Below the pieces are notes generated by a model. It was not told where the DNA came from, did no database searches, and was given only the letters and a program-made list of their open reading frames with translations. Positions 45,921 to 55,580 of a stretch of DNA of 64,000 nt are shown piece after piece. This stretch comes from Oscillatoriaceae cyanobacterium M33_DOE_052 (GTDB taxonomy: Bacteria > Cyanobacteriota > Cyanobacteriia > Cyanobacteriales > Laspinemataceae). Each line of letters begins with the position of its first letter. Position 1 is the first letter of the stretch. The stretch covers positions 1-64,000 of the forward strand of contig DVDU01000314.1 of assembly GCA_015296065.1 (NCBI GenBank). Direction: 5' to 3'. A program made the position numbers and the translations under genes.

Positions 45921-46694
45921 ATGGCACAACGATACGTGAGAATTCAAACCCCAGAGGGACGAATCTACTACGGTTTATTGCAAGTGAGTGGCGACGTGCA
46001 GGTACTGGATGCACCACCGTGGTTGAAAGGGCAGCCCACCGATCGCCAGATCGAGCCGGAAGGGTACAAGGTCCTAGCCCCTTGCGTTCCCTCGAAAATT
46101 GTGGCGGTGGGCAAGAATTACGCCCAGCATGCGGCGGAAATGGGCGGACCTGTGCCACCAGAACCCCTATTATTTTTGAAACCGCCCACCACCGTGATTG
46201 CTCCTGGGGAAGACATCGCCTATCCTCCCCAGTCGGAAAGGGTCGATTATGAAGGGGAATTGGCCCTGGTGATTGGGGACCGGTGCGCCGATATCAGTCC
46301 AGAGGCGGCGAACAGTAAAATCTGGGGTTATACCATTGCCAACGATGTCACCGCCAGGGATTTGCAGCAGAGAGACGGACAATGGACTAGAGCCAAGGGA
46401 TTTGATACTTTCTGCCCCCTTGGTCCCTGGATTGTGCGGGAATTGAGCCCAGGGGCTCGGTTGCAAACATTTGTGAATGACAATCCCGAACCGGTGCAAT
46501 CAGCCTTAATTTCTGAGATGGTGTTTTCCCCAGAGGTTCTGGTATCCTACATTTCTCAGGTAATGACCCTGCTGCCTGGAGATGTGGTGCTGACGGGGAC
46601 CCCTTCTGGGATTGGTCCGGTACAGGTAGGCGATCGGGTTCGCGTGGAAATCGAAGGGATTGGCTATTTGGAGAACCCCGTAGGTCGGCGATAA
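45921..46694 (+). CDS. Fumarylacetoacetate hydrolase family protein
   Basis: 257 residues. N-terminal YVRIQTPEGRIYYGLLQVSG, then the FAH fold: SKIVAVGKNYAQHAAEMGG, PPEPLLFLKPPTTVIAPGED, metal-binding Glu in VDYEGELALVIGDRC, GYTIANDVTARDLQQRDGQW, and GDVVLTGTPSGIGPVQVGD. This is the FAHD1/YcgM-type (oxaloacetate decarboxylase/acylpyruvase or 2-hydroxyhepta-2,4-dienedioate isomerase-like). Substrate not determinable. Followed by two copies of a 57-nt direct repeat. Confidence 0.9.
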   Translation: MAQRYVRIQTPEGRIYYGLLQVSGDVQVLDAPPWLKGQPTDRQIEPEGYKVLAPCVPSKIVAVGKNYAQHAAEMGGPVPPEPLLFLKPPTTVIAPGEDIAYPPQSERVDYEGELALVIGDRCADISPEAANSKIWGYTIANDVTARDLQQRDGQWTRAKGFDTFCPLGPWIVRELSPGARLQTFVNDNPEPVQSALISEMVFSPEVLVSYISQVMTLLPGDVVLTGTPSGIGPVQVGDRVRVEIEGIGYLENPVGRR

Positions 46695-46714
46695 TCCAGC
46701 CCCCGGGGGAATAG

Positions 46715-46847
46715 GGCACGGTGTCATTAAGATTTTTTATTTCATTCAAATGTTGAGGATGCCGTGCCCCTACCAATCATTATTGAAGAAGGCACGGTGT
46801 CATTAAGATTTTTTATTTCATTCAAATGTTGAGGATGCCGTGCCCCT
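46715..46847. repeat. Two perfect 57-nt direct repeats
   Basis: Copies at 46715-46771 and 46791-46847 appear identical, 19 nt apart. Each has its own terminal inverted arms GGCACGG...CCGTGCC around an AT-rich core. The arms match the hairpins at 863-985. Confidence 0.93.
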
Positions 46848-46864
46848 AAGAATGAACCACCAAT

Positions 46865-47344
46865 TCAACGGACCTGCATATAAACTGCCTCGGAAACCAC
46901 CGGCATTTCCGCATAGCGACCGAGGAGGGACTGTACCACCGCATACCCACAAGCCGCTACTGTGGCAATAAATACCATGTTGAATAGGGTTTCACCCACC
47001 AAGGCGATCGGCAGAGCTTTAAGGAAAATCGGCAGAATCAGATAGCAAAGGAATAGTACGATGTCGAGCAAAATTGCCTGCATCGCATTAAACCGAATGA
47101 AGTGGGCGATATTTTGGTTTCTCACCACCCCCAGAAACAGGGCCATGAAAATTATCAGGCTGGCAAAAGGGATGCTGTTGTAAATCTGGAATCTCAAAAT
47201 TATCAGGGGCATACATAGCTGCCCGAGGATGGGAAACTTTTCAAACAAATACTCGCCGAAGAGTACCCCTTCCATCAAGGGGATCAGGTAGGGCAAGCAA
47301 GCAAAAATTCGATCGCCAGTGGTCGTCGAGCCGCGCCAAGTCAT
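46865..47344 (-). CDS. Tic20-family membrane protein
   Basis: About 159 residues from ATG 47344 with GAGG upstream; an in-frame extension to 47569 is partly encoded by the palindromic repeat (AQKPGFSEES) and is not used. WRGSTTTGDRIFACLPYLIP, LMEGVLFGEYLFEKFPILGQ, and four TM helices with FIRFNAMQAILLDIVLFLCY, the Tic20 signature. Plastid Tic20 is a channel component of inner envelope import; the cyanobacterial function is not settled. Confidence 0.9.
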   Translation of the reverse strand: MTWRGSTTTGDRIFACLPYLIPLMEGVLFGEYLFEKFPILGQLCMPLIILRFQIYNSIPFASLIIFMALFLGVVRNQNIAHFIRFNAMQAILLDIVLFLCYLILPIFLKALPIALVGETLFNMVFIATVAACGYAVVQSLLGRYAEMPVVSEAVYMQVR

Positions 47345-47458
47345 GAGCGTGATTTCCTCAAATAACTGTTTACTGCAATCTTGGGTGATAAGCTCAGGAT
47401 AGCGCAGGCAGAGGAAATCGGCCCCTAGGGGCGCCGGGGATAAGGCTGTGGACTGTTC

Positions 47459-47523
47459 AGAAACCGGGTTTCTGGGGAAAATCCCTGTCTTTGTCCGAGA
47501 TTCCTCAGAGAAACCCGGTTTCT
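47459..47523. repeat. Paired palindromic element, long class
   Basis: AGAAACCGGGTTTCT (47459-47473) and AGAAACCCGGTTTCT (47509-47523), 65 bp, 10 nt beyond the stop of the small Cys-containing gene. Confidence 0.9.
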
Positions 47524-47532
47524 GGGCAAAAA

Positions 47533-47730
47533 TTATTTGACATGGGCAATGCGGAAGCCCATCTGACACTCGTATTGATCGGGTTGATGAATCCGCTCCG
47601 TGCTAATCGCATGGCCGCAAGTGAGATGACCGTCACGCCAGCGGGGTTGACCACTGCGATCGGCCAGCAAACAGTTTTGACAAACTTGTGCTGGAGTGAG
47701 CATCTGCTCTTCCATTAAAATCACAAGCAT
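47533..47730 (-). CDS. Small conserved-looking Cys/His protein
   Basis: About 65 residues from ATG 47730, preceded by AGGAGGT with 5-nt spacing, the best ribosome site in this part. MLVILMEEQMLTPAQVCQNC, LLADRSGQPRWRDGHLTCGH, AISTERIHQPDQYECQMGFR. The Cys/His set C-x2-C, C-x-H and Cys suggests one zinc site. Family not named with certainty. Same strand as the Tic20 gene downstream. Confidence 0.68.
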   Translation of the reverse strand: MLVILMEEQMLTPAQVCQNCLLADRSGQPRWRDGHLTCGHAISTERIHQPDQYECQMGFRIAHVK

Positions 47731-48421
47731 CCCACACCTCCTCTGGAAGCTCCCCTCTACCATTAATTGTATGTCAAGTCAATCGGTAGGAAGATGTAAA
47801 AATTAATACGTTTTATCCAAAATTTTGCGGGAGTAACCCAGGGAATCGAATGTGGCCATATTACCCAATGGCGACGCCAACGCCAGGAGCATTCGAGCCC
47901 GGGCAAAAAACCGATATCTTCATCAGTCCGTAGCGCTGCGAGTTGCTTGCCCAGTGAACCCAGATGGGGTTGGCTTCATTTTCCCTCATGCCCTAACCCT
48001 TTAACCGTTGCTCCCTGATAGGTGCTTCCCTACGTGTCTCTGGCTGATGCCAGCCATAATTGATGTATTATTGATTGGTTTTGGGCAGGAGTATCCCTCC
48101 GTGGTCAAGCGGGAATGCAGCGACAGCAGAAACCAAGTTTTCGCCTCACCAATGGCGGAGAGAACGATCGGGACAAAGCAATGCCTTGTCCTCATCCAGG
48201 TTTCGAGAACTCCAAGAGGAGATGACACCCCTGGGCAGGGTGGTCAAAAGCGACATAAAATGCTAGATTACCCAGCGGCGATGCTTTTCTGTTATGGGTG
48301 GCACCCGCCAGAAGCATCGCGCTGGTTGAGGCTGCCTTAAGGGGCGCCTAACTTAACTTTCTAACACTGCTCCTATCTGCCCAGCCTCTTCCCCTGCCCG
48401 TATTCCAGTGAGGTTTCATTC
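47731..48421. other. Intergenic region, no gene seen
   Basis: 691 bp between the divergent small protein gene and glyA. Contains a TGGCTG-atg-CCAGCCA hairpin near 48042. Open frames of 63-110 codons on both strands at 48001-48340 have no domain or ribosome site. glyA may have a long leader here. Confidence 0.55.
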
Positions 48422-49732
48422 GTGACTCAGACTAATTTAGACGTACTTGCCACCACTGACCCCGCAGTTGCTGGTTTAATTGCCCGGGAACTACAGCGCC
48501 AGAGAGACCACCTAGAACTGATTGCTAGTGAGAACTTTGCCTCGGCGGCGGTACTGGCGGCTCAAGGCTCAGTGTTGACGAACAAGTATGCAGAAGGCTT
48601 GCCCGGAAAGCGCTACTATGGCGGTTGCGAGTTTATTGATGACATTGAGCAATTGGCGATCGACCGGGTAAAACAAATCTTCGGTGCTGCTCATGCCAAC
48701 GTCCAACCCCACTCCGGCGCTCAAGCCAATTTTGCCGTATTTCTAGCACTGCTGGAACCCGGGGACACGATTATGGGGATGGACCTGTCCCACGGGGGAC
48801 ACCTCACCCACGGTTCGCCGGTGAATGTCTCGGGCAAGTGGTTCCAAGTGAAGCATTACGGTGTGAGTCAGGAAACCGAACAGCTAGACTATGACCAGAT
48901 TTTGGCCTTGGCGAAACAGCATCAGCCCAAATTGATTATCTGTGGTTATTCCGCCTATCCCCGAGTCATTGATTTTGAGAAATTCCGCCACATTGCTGAC
49001 GAAGTGGGTGCCTATTTGATGGCAGATATCGCCCATATCGCTGGTTTGGTGGCGACGGGACACCACCCGAACCCCATTAATCATTGTCACGTAGTCACTA
49101 CCACCACTCATAAAACCCTGCGGGGACCTCGCGGGGGGCTGATTATGACAGCAGACCCGGAATTGGGCAAGAAGTTTGATAAAGCAGTGTTTCCCGGCAC
49201 CCAGGGGGGGCCGTTAGAACATGTCATCGCCGCCAAGGCGGTGGCTTTTGGGGAAGCTCTGAAGCCGGAGTTTAAGGCTTATTCTGGTCAGGTGATTGCT
49301 AATTCCCGGGCGATGGCGGCTCAGTTAGTGGCGCGGGGATTTAAGTTGGTATCTGGGGGGACGGATAATCACTTGATGCTGGTGGATTTGCGCAGCATTG
49401 GCATGACTGGGAAAGTAGCTGATAAACTGCTCGGAGAAGTGAACATTACGGCGAATAAGAATACGGTGCCTTTCGATCCGGAATCGCCGTTTGTCACTAG
49501 CGGTCTGCGTTTGGGGTCTCCGGCGATGACGACTCGAGGGATGGGCACGGCGGAATTTGCGGAAATTGCTGATATTATTAGCGATCGACTTCTCAATCCC
49601 GCTGACGATACGTCGGCGCAAAACTGCCGCGATCGGGTAGCATCCCTTTGCCAGCGCTTCCCCTTATACACCAATGACTCTGGCCAAAATACCTCTTTCG
49701 AGAGCATATCTGAGCCAGCTTTTGTCAGCTAA
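48422..49732 (+). CDS. glyA: Serine hydroxymethyltransferase
   Basis: 436 residues, GTG start (AGTGAGG about 13 nt upstream). [43 protein letters not shown]-Lys motif [16 protein letters not shown], and [16 protein letters not shown]. It interconverts serine and glycine with THF, supplying one-carbon units and taking part in photorespiratory metabolism. C-terminal tail slightly longer than in E. coli. Confidence 0.98.
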   Translation: MTQTNLDVLATTDPAVAGLIARELQRQRDHLELIASENFASAAVLAAQGSVLTNKYAEGLPGKRYYGGCEFIDDIEQLAIDRVKQIFGAAHANVQPHSGAQANFAVFLALLEPGDTIMGMDLSHGGHLTHGSPVNVSGKWFQVKHYGVSQETEQLDYDQILALAKQHQPKLIICGYSAYPRVIDFEKFRHIADEVGAYLMADIAHIAGLVATGHHPNPINHCHVVTTTTHKTLRGPRGGLIMTADPELGKKFDKAVFPGTQGGPLEHVIAAKAVAFGEALKPEFKAYSGQVIANSRAMAAQLVARGFKLVSGGTDNHLMLVDLRSIGMTGKVADKLLGEVNITANKNTVPFDPESPFVTSGLRLGSPAMTTRGMGTAEFAEIADIISDRLLNPADDTSAQNCRDRVASLCQRFPLYTNDSGQNTSFESISEPAFVS

Positions 49733-49935
49733 ATTAAGGGTGAATTCCTCAGCCTAAACCAGGGGGGCTTTGGGGGTTTAACCCCCTACCCATGCCGGAA
49801 TTTCTCACAGAGGAGTACCGGATCGTCAAATTGGCCAAAAAAGCCCCCAATCATGGCTGAGTTAAGTCATAAATGTAGTAAATGTAGGTAGATTTGCCTC
49901 AAAATTTGTTCTTATTCAAGCGGAAATAATTTCAG

Positions 49936-50988
49936 ATGCCTTACCATCTGTACCATCTCGCTGCCTTTACAGTCTCAGCCCTCGTAGTTCTCGCGACCAC
50001 CCCAGTCGTGAAACATGTTGGCATCAAAAGTGGCCGTGTAGATCTGCCGGGAAAACGCAAAGTACACAGCCAACCGATGGTGCGTTTGGGAGGAGTATCG
50101 ATATTTTTGGGCAGTGTTATTGCCTTGTTGATTGTCTGGACTCTGGGCGGCTTCGGCGTTTTGCCCCCGCATAAAGAGTACGAGATTTGGGGCGTCACCA
50201 TTGGCGGTTTGGCCTTCTTCCTGATTGGCTTGACTGATGACCTGTTCGGCTTGTCGCCATTTGTGCGGCTATTCGTGCAAACTGTGGTGGCTGGTCTGGC
50301 TTGGAAAGTGGGGGTGCAAATCGACTTCATCACGATTCCCTTTGTGGGATTGGTGAATTTCCCAGACTGGATCGGCTTCCCGGTTACCGTGGTGTGGCTG
50401 GTGGGGATGACCAATGCCATCAACTGGATTGATGGTTTGGACGGTTTAGCTGCAGGGGTTTCCGGTATCGCCGCTGTGGTGATGCTGATTGTGAGTCTGT
50501 TTATGAACCAACCGGCGGCGGCTTTAATTGCGGCGGCTTTGGCGGGAGGGACTCTGGCATTCCTGCGCTACAATTTCAACCCCGCTCAGATTTTTATGGG
50601 AGATGGGGGCTCTTATTATCTGGGATTCACTTTGGCGGGAGTGGGGGCGATCGGCTTGGTGAAAACTACCGCCGTCACCGCCGTGGTCCTGCCTTATATC
50701 ATTTTGGCAGTGCCGATTTTGGATATGTCCGCCGTGATTTTGGACCGTCTGCGCAATGGCAAATCGCCTTTTGCTGCCGATAAGCGACATTTACACCATC
50801 GCTTGCTCGCGGCTGGTCTCTCCCACCGGTTGACCGTGTTGTTTATTTACTCTTTGACTCTCTGGGTAGGGAGTTTGGCTCTGGCTTTTGCGGGAATACC
50901 CAGCGGTTTAACCTTCGCCGTGGGTGCGACGGTGTTGCTGACCTACACCACTTGGAAGGTGAGAGAACACGCAAGTAGGCAGTCATAG
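49936..50988 (+). CDS. Polyprenyl-phosphate GlcNAc-1-phosphate transferase (WecA/TagO-like)
   Basis: 350 residues with about ten TM helices, MraY/WecA family (GT4-type PNPT). VDLPGKRKVHSQPMVRLGGV, the Asp pair LIGLTDDLFGLSP, NAINWIDGLDGLAAGVSGIA, FMGDGGSYYLGFTLAG and KRHLHHRLLAAGLSHR (cytoplasmic His-rich loop). It transfers a HexNAc-1-phosphate from UDP-sugar to undecaprenyl phosphate to start surface polymer synthesis. The H-x-H loop is typical of WecA rather than MraY. Upstream of cinA (62-nt gap). Confidence 0.9.
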   Translation: MPYHLYHLAAFTVSALVVLATTPVVKHVGIKSGRVDLPGKRKVHSQPMVRLGGVSIFLGSVIALLIVWTLGGFGVLPPHKEYEIWGVTIGGLAFFLIGLTDDLFGLSPFVRLFVQTVVAGLAWKVGVQIDFITIPFVGLVNFPDWIGFPVTVVWLVGMTNAINWIDGLDGLAAGVSGIAAVVMLIVSLFMNQPAAALIAAALAGGTLAFLRYNFNPAQIFMGDGGSYYLGFTLAGVGAIGLVKTTAVTAVVLPYIILAVPILDMSAVILDRLRNGKSPFAADKRHLHHRLLAAGLSHRLTVLFIYSLTLWVGSLALAFAGIPSGLTFAVGATVLLTYTTWKVREHASRQS

Positions 50989-51050
50989 GTGTTTTATTGC
51001 CCTGCGTAGTTGGTATATTACCCATGAGCCATCACAAATGAACAAGTAAA

Positions 51051-52307
51051 ATGACTGCCGAAATTATTTGCGTGGGTACAGAGTTGCTGTTGGGGGAAAT
51101 CCTCAACAGCAACTCTCAGTTTTTGGCGCTGCAATTGGCTGAGTTAGGGATTCCTCATTACTATCAGACGGTGGTGGGGGATAACCCGGAGCGGATTCAT
51201 CGGGTGTTGGAAATCGCGATCGCCCGTTCTTCATCTATCCTCATCTTTACCGGCGGTCTCGGTCCAACCCCAGACGACCTCACTCACGAAACCCTCGCCC
51301 AGTTTTTTGGCGTCCCTCTGGTGGAACAGCCAGAAGTCATCGCCGATATCGCCCGCAAATATGCCGCCCGAGGGCGTGAAATGACTCCGAGCAACCGCAA
51401 GCAGGGTTTTATCCCCAGTGGTGCCCAAATTTTGCCTAATCCTTCTGGGACTGCTCCCGGGATTATCTGGCAGGCGCAACCAAATCTAACTATCCTCACT
51501 TTTCCTGGTGTCCCTGCGGAAATGCACCTGATGTGGCAACAGACCGCTGTGCCTTACTTGAAAAGTCAAGGCTGGGGCAGTTCTATTATCTACAGCAAGA
51601 CTTTAAGGTTTTGGGGCATTGCGGAGTCGGCTTTGGCAGAGAAGGTTGGACCACTGTTTGACCTGACTAACCCCACGGTGGCTCCCTATGCCAGTAAGGG
51701 AGAGGTGCGGCTGCGGGTTTCGGCGAAAACTGCCTCTCCCGAAGCGGCTGCAGCTATTATCGAGCCGGTGGCGGCGAAAATTCGGGCGCTCGCTGGCGCG
51801 GACTATTTTGGTGCGGATGAGGATACTTTGGCTTCTGTGGTGGGGCAGTTGCTGCGCGATCGTGGCCAAACCCTCGCTGTGGCCGAATCTTGCACCGGTG
51901 GGGGTTTGGGTCAGATGCTCACGGCAATTTCTGGCAGCTCTGATTATTTTTTGGGAGGCGTGATTGCTTACCACAATTCTGTCAAAATGTCAACTCTCGG
52001 CGTTGACTCGGACTCTTTGGTGAAGATGGGGGCGGTGAGCGCCGAGGTAGCCCAGCAAATGGCGGCGGGAGTGCGCCAGAGTTTGGGCGCCAATTGGGGC
52101 CTGAGCATCACAGGGATCGCCGGACCATCGGGAGGGACCGACGCGAAACCAGTGGGATTGGTTTATATCGGTTTGGCGGGACCAAATGGGGAGGCGGTGG
52201 CTTTTGAGCATCGGTTTGGAGCCACGCGGGGCCGTGATTGGGTGCGCCATTTGAGTGCTTGCACCGCTTTGGATACCCTGCGCCGAAAAATGTTAAGCAT
52301 TGCTTAA
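51051..52307 (+). CDS. cinA: CinA family protein (NMN amidohydrolase domain)
   Basis: 418 residues. N-terminal MoaB/MogA-like domain (TAEIICVGTELLLGEILNSN, IFTGGLGPTPDDLTHETLAQ, FPGVPAEMHLMW) and C-terminal PncC domain (VAESCTGGGLGQMLTAISGS, YFLGGVIAYHNSVKMSTLGV, LSITGIAGPSGGTDAKPVGL). Family knowledge: ADP-ribose pyrophosphatase and nicotinamide-nucleotide amidase activities in pyridine nucleotide recycling; associated with competence in some bacteria. A strong terminator follows at 52325. Confidence 0.95.
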   Translation: MTAEIICVGTELLLGEILNSNSQFLALQLAELGIPHYYQTVVGDNPERIHRVLEIAIARSSSILIFTGGLGPTPDDLTHETLAQFFGVPLVEQPEVIADIARKYAARGREMTPSNRKQGFIPSGAQILPNPSGTAPGIIWQAQPNLTILTFPGVPAEMHLMWQQTAVPYLKSQGWGSSIIYSKTLRFWGIAESALAEKVGPLFDLTNPTVAPYASKGEVRLRVSAKTASPEAAAAIIEPVAAKIRALAGADYFGADEDTLASVVGQLLRDRGQTLAVAESCTGGGLGQMLTAISGSSDYFLGGVIAYHNSVKMSTLGVDSDSLVKMGAVSAEVAQQMAAGVRQSLGANWGLSITGIAGPSGGTDAKPVGLVYIGLAGPNGEAVAFEHRFGATRGRDWVRHLSACTALDTLRRKMLSIA

Positions 52308-52324
52308 CATTTTTGGGGAACCAG

Positions 52325-52350
52325 AAAAAACGCTATATATAGCGTTTTTT
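52325..52350 (+). terminator. Perfect 26-bp AT-rich hairpin after cinA
   Basis: AAAAAACGCTATA followed by TATAGCGTTTTTT, ending in T6, 18 nt after the stop. CTATATATAGCG occurs again at 52364-52375 next to it. Confidence 0.88.
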
Positions 52351-52560
52351 GAGTACAAATTACTATATATAGCGGTTTATTGTAGGCATGGGGGGGCAAT
52401 TACCCCCCAAAAAGCCGGTTTTAGGCTCGTAATAGCACTTGCTCATTTTTCAGGATTGGTTATCATCAAATTAAGGAGTAAAAACCTGCTGTGGGCAAAC
52501 CGCAAGCGTTAATGATGCACAGTAGATTTCCCGGCTGCACTGAAGGAGCTTGAGCTGAAA

Positions 52561-52698
52561 ATGGAATACATCGAAAAAGTTCTGGAAAAACTTAAGGAAT
52601 GGACTCGCAAGCTGATTGAGGCTCTGTTAGGTCCGGAAGCGGAGCCGGAACCGGAACTGATTCCGATCCCAGTCCATGAGCCAAATCGCCGTCGGTAG
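52561..52698 (+). CDS. 45-residue ORF overlapping aroQ
   Basis: 45 residues: [45 protein letters not shown]. An amphipathic helix of about 22 residues with regular K/E and L/I spacing, then an acidic PEAEPEPE stretch and a basic end. AAGGAG lies about 13 nt upstream. The last 23 nt overlap the aroQ start (ATG 52676), as in translational coupling. No family named. Protein-like composition and position argue for a real small gene. Confidence 0.6.
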   Translation: MEYIEKVLEKLKEWTRKLIEALLGPEAEPEPELIPIPVHEPNRRR

Positions 52699-53173
52699 TC
52701 CAGAGATGGCTCCTGTAGGGCAACTGGACGGGTTAAGCATCCTCATCCTGCACGGGCCAAACCTAAATTTCTTGGGTCGGAGAGAACCTGGGGTTTATGG
52801 TTTGGCTACTTTAGATGATATCAACCGCTCTTTAGAAAAGGTGGCTGAAAATTTGCGGGTGCAGGTGTCGGCGTTACAGTCTAATCACGAAGGTGTGCTG
52901 GTTGATGCAATTCAGGCAGCTTGGGGAACGCATCAGGGGATTTTGATTAATCCTGGTGCTTACACCCATACGAGTGTAGCAATTAGAGATGCGATCGCGG
53001 CGGTGAATATCCCCACGGTGGAAGTCCACCTCAGCAATATCTATCGGCGGGAGGAGTTTCGCCACCACTCCTATATCGCACCGGTGGCGATCGGTCAAAT
53101 TAGTGGTTTCGGCGCCGATAGCTACCGTCTCGGTTTAGAAGCACTGGTCCACCACCTGCGGCAGCTAACCTAA
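52676..53173 (+). CDS. aroQ: Type II 3-dehydroquinate dehydratase
   Basis: 165 residues. [20 protein letters not shown] with the catalytic Tyr in [70 protein letters not shown]. It removes water from 3-dehydroquinate in the shikimate pathway. The N-terminus is about 15-20 residues longer than in compact AroQ. Its start is embedded in the preceding 45-residue ORF. Confidence 0.96.
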   Translation: MSQIAVGSPEMAPVGQLDGLSILILHGPNLNFLGRREPGVYGLATLDDINRSLEKVAENLRVQVSALQSNHEGVLVDAIQAAWGTHQGILINPGAYTHTSVAIRDAIAAVNIPTVEVHLSNIYRREEFRHHSYIAPVAIGQISGFGADSYRLGLEALVHHLRQLT

Positions 53174-53211
53174 GCAACTGATTTCACTTCTAATTTTTAT
53201 ATAAATAAAAC

Positions 53212-53237
53212 ACCCGGTTTTTCCTCAAAAACCGGGT
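53212..53237 (+). terminator. Hairpin after aroQ
   Basis: ACCCGGTTTTT-cctc-AAAAACCGGGT, perfect 11-bp stem, 38 nt after the stop, followed by TAATTT. Confidence 0.75.
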
Positions 53238-53339
53238 TAATTTACTGAAAATAATACCTTCTCTGCCATCAGTCAGAGGGATGTGTGATATAAAAAGCAT
53301 TTGTGTTTTTATTCATATAAAATTAATTCGGAGGCTGTG

Positions 53340-53939
53340 ATGATAGCGATAACAGAAAAACGCCACTACACCCCAGAAGAATATCTGGCTCTAGAAGAAA
53401 CAGCGGAGTATAAAAGCGAGTATCACGACGGAGAAATCATCCCTATGACGGGTGGCACTACAAACCACAATCAGATTGCAGGTAATTTTTACGCTTATTG
53501 TAAATTGGCGATGAAGCGGCAAAATTACAAAATATTTATTGGTGATGTGCGCTTGGGATTGCCCCGATACCGGCGATATGTCTATCCCGATGTGATGATA
53601 ATTGAGGGGAAACCGGTGTATGACGTGGATGGAAAAACCACCGTCACTAATCCTTTGGTGATTGTGGAGGTACTTTCCAAATCTACCCGCAACTACGATA
53701 AAGGGGATAAGTTTTATTTTTATCGCTCAATTCCCGAATTTCGGGAATATATTTTGATAGACCAAGAGCGATATCACGTGGAGCAGTATGCTAAAACTGC
53801 GGAAAATAAATGGCTGCTCACGGAGTATGACGGGCAAGAGGCAGTATTGGCGATGACGGCGGTTAGTTTAGAAATTCCTTTCCTAGACATTTACGAAGGG
53901 GTGGAATTTGAGGTAGAGGATGAATCTCCAGCTAGCTAG
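53340..53939 (+). CDS. Uma2-family (DUF820) PD-(D/E)XK nuclease-like protein
   Basis: About 199 residues from ATG 53340, GGAGG at 53330 with 5-nt spacing. RHYTPEEYLALEETAEYKSE, YHDGEIIPMTGGTTNHN, nuclease core VYPDVMIIEGKPVY (Asp) and PLVIVEVLSKSTRNYDKGDK (E-x-x-S-K), then YFYRSIPEFREYILID. A family greatly expanded in cyanobacteria and of unclear physiological role; probably a restriction-endonuclease fold. All core residues are present. Confidence 0.9.
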   Translation: MIAITEKRHYTPEEYLALEETAEYKSEYHDGEIIPMTGGTTNHNQIAGNFYAYCKLAMKRQNYKIFIGDVRLGLPRYRRYVYPDVMIIEGKPVYDVDGKTTVTNPLVIVEVLSKSTRNYDKGDKFYFYRSIPEFREYILIDQERYHVEQYAKTAENKWLLTEYDGQEAVLAMTAVSLEIPFLDIYEGVEFEVEDESPAS

Positions 53940-54092
53940 TAATTGGTGGCTCATCGGGAAAAGGCGCCCACATCGACAAAATACCGCCACACCTAGTTTG
54001 TGGGTGGGTGCATAAATTTCTGGTTTTTGCCCCAAAGATAATATAGAAGAGGGCATCTACAGAAAAGTCTGTGCAGACGAAGGAGCCTGAAT

Positions 54093-55580
54093 ATGAGTAC
54101 AACCGATGATTTGCTCGCCCAAGCTGGTTATTTGACGGAATTTGACAAAGAAGTGATTGCCGAGGTGAACAAGGCTCGGGAAAATCCGGCGGCTTATGCC
54201 GAGATTTTGGCCGCGATGCGCCCATCCTACAATGGGCAAGAAGGTGTGGCGGCACTGGATGAAGCGATCGCCTTTCTCCGAGCCGCCAGTCCCCTCCCAC
54301 CCCTGCAACCCTCACCGGGGATGTCAATGGCGGCGACGGATCACGTCAACGATACTGGCCCGAAAGGCATCAGTGGTCACGATGGCAGCGATGGGAGTAG
54401 TTCGTTTGAGAGACTCGATCGCTACGGCGACCGGAGTGGTTACGTCGGAGAAAACATCAGCTATGGCATGAACTCCCCGCAAGATGTAGCAGCTCAGCTC
54501 ATTATTGATGATGGGGTGCCCTCTCGCGGCCATCGGGAGAATATTTTTAACCCGCAATATCAGTTTATCGGTGTGGATACGGGCTCTCACGCTCAGTATC
54601 AGACTATGACAGTTCTCAATTTTGCTGGACAGTACACAGAAGATGCCAGCGTCAACCCGATGCAGCCACCACCAGTGGAACAGATACCCGAAATACCGCA
54701 AGTCTCACCGCCGGAAGTGCTGGCACCGCAGCCCCCCATACCGCAGCCCCCCATACCGCCGATACCGCAGCCACCTGAACCACTCCAACCCCCAACTCCG
54801 GGGCAAGGACAGGAGCCAGACCCCACAGAGGGAATGCCAGTATCGCCGCCACGGGGAGAGGTGATGCCAGAATTCCGCCGCCAGAGTTTCGCAGGGATAA
54901 CGGAACCGGCAAATCAGTCGGCTGTATTTGCGGATTTTTCCACGGCGAATGATGCGATGCAGCTAGGGCCGGAAATCAGCCGCCAAAACCCTGGGGGAGT
55001 GCGGGCTTTTGATGGGGATGATTTGATTGTGGGGTCGAGCGATCGGGATATCGTCAACGGCAATAAAGGCAGTGACAGTCTCCAGGGTGCAGGGGGTGAT
55101 GATTACCTGCGCGGTGGTCAAGATAATGACTCGATGGAGGGTAATGATGGGAATGATATTGTGAACGGCAATAAAGGTGAGGATGTGGTAGATGGGGGCG
55201 CCGGTGATGATTTGGTGCGCGGCGGTCAGGGGAATGATTTGTTAATTGGCGGTGATGGGGATGATGTGTTAATTGGTGATTTTGGTACTGATACCCTCAC
55301 CGGTGGCAATGGTGCCGATAAATTTATCATTCGCGCCGATACGGCGGCTGGCCAAACCAGTGCCAGTTTGGCAGACCTGATTACCGATTTTGGCACTGGC
55401 GATGAAATTGTGATTGTGGGCACTCAGGAAACCATCCAGTTAGTGGCCAGTGGTAGCGATACGCTGATTCAGTTGAGCGGCGGCGATATTTTAGCATTGG
55501 TGGCCAATGTGACGCCGGAGAATTTACAGGGGTCAATTTTGGCGGCTGGTAGTGGCGATGGCGGGATGAGTATCGGTTAA
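54093..55580 (+). CDS. CAP/SCP-domain protein with RTX repeats
   Basis: 495 residues. No classical signal peptide. CAP domain about 10-170 (FDKEVIAEVNKARENPAAYA, SGHDGSDGSSSFERLDRYGD, GYVGENISYGMNSPQDVAAQ, VPSRGHRENIFNPQYQFIGV; His/Glu cleft residues in GHDG, GENI and GHREN), a Pro-rich linker (IPQPPIPPIPQPPEPLQPP), then glycine-rich calcium-binding nonapeptides (GDDYLRGGQDNDSMEGNDGND and others, about 320-420) and a C-terminal beta domain. RTX with no N-terminal signal implies type I secretion. Followed by another RTX gene. Confidence 0.9.
   Translation: MSTTDDLLAQAGYLTEFDKEVIAEVNKARENPAAYAEILAAMRPSYNGQEGVAALDEAIAFLRAASPLPPLQPSPGMSMAATDHVNDTGPKGISGHDGSDGSSSFERLDRYGDRSGYVGENISYGMNSPQDVAAQLIIDDGVPSRGHRENIFNPQYQFIGVDTGSHAQYQTMTVLNFAGQYTEDASVNPMQPPPVEQIPEIPQVSPPEVLAPQPPIPQPPIPPIPQPPEPLQPPTPGQGQEPDPTEGMPVSPPRGEVMPEFRRQSFAGITEPANQSAVFADFSTANDAMQLGPEISRQNPGGVRAFDGDDLIVGSSDRDIVNGNKGSDSLQGAGGDDYLRGGQDNDSMEGNDGNDIVNGNKGEDVVDGGAGDDLVRGGQGNDLLIGGDGDDVLIGDFGTDTLTGGNGADKFIIRADTAAGQTSASLADLITDFGTGDEIVIVGTQETIQLVASGSDTLIQLSGGDILALVANVTPENLQGSILAAGSGDGGMSIG

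Noticed and set aside
46387-46776. Minus-strand frames opposite the FAH-family gene
   Set aside because: Shadows of the coding strand, with no features of their own.
48001-48340. Open frames of 63-110 codons upstream of glyA
   Set aside because: No domain or start signal; the region may be a leader but not a gene.
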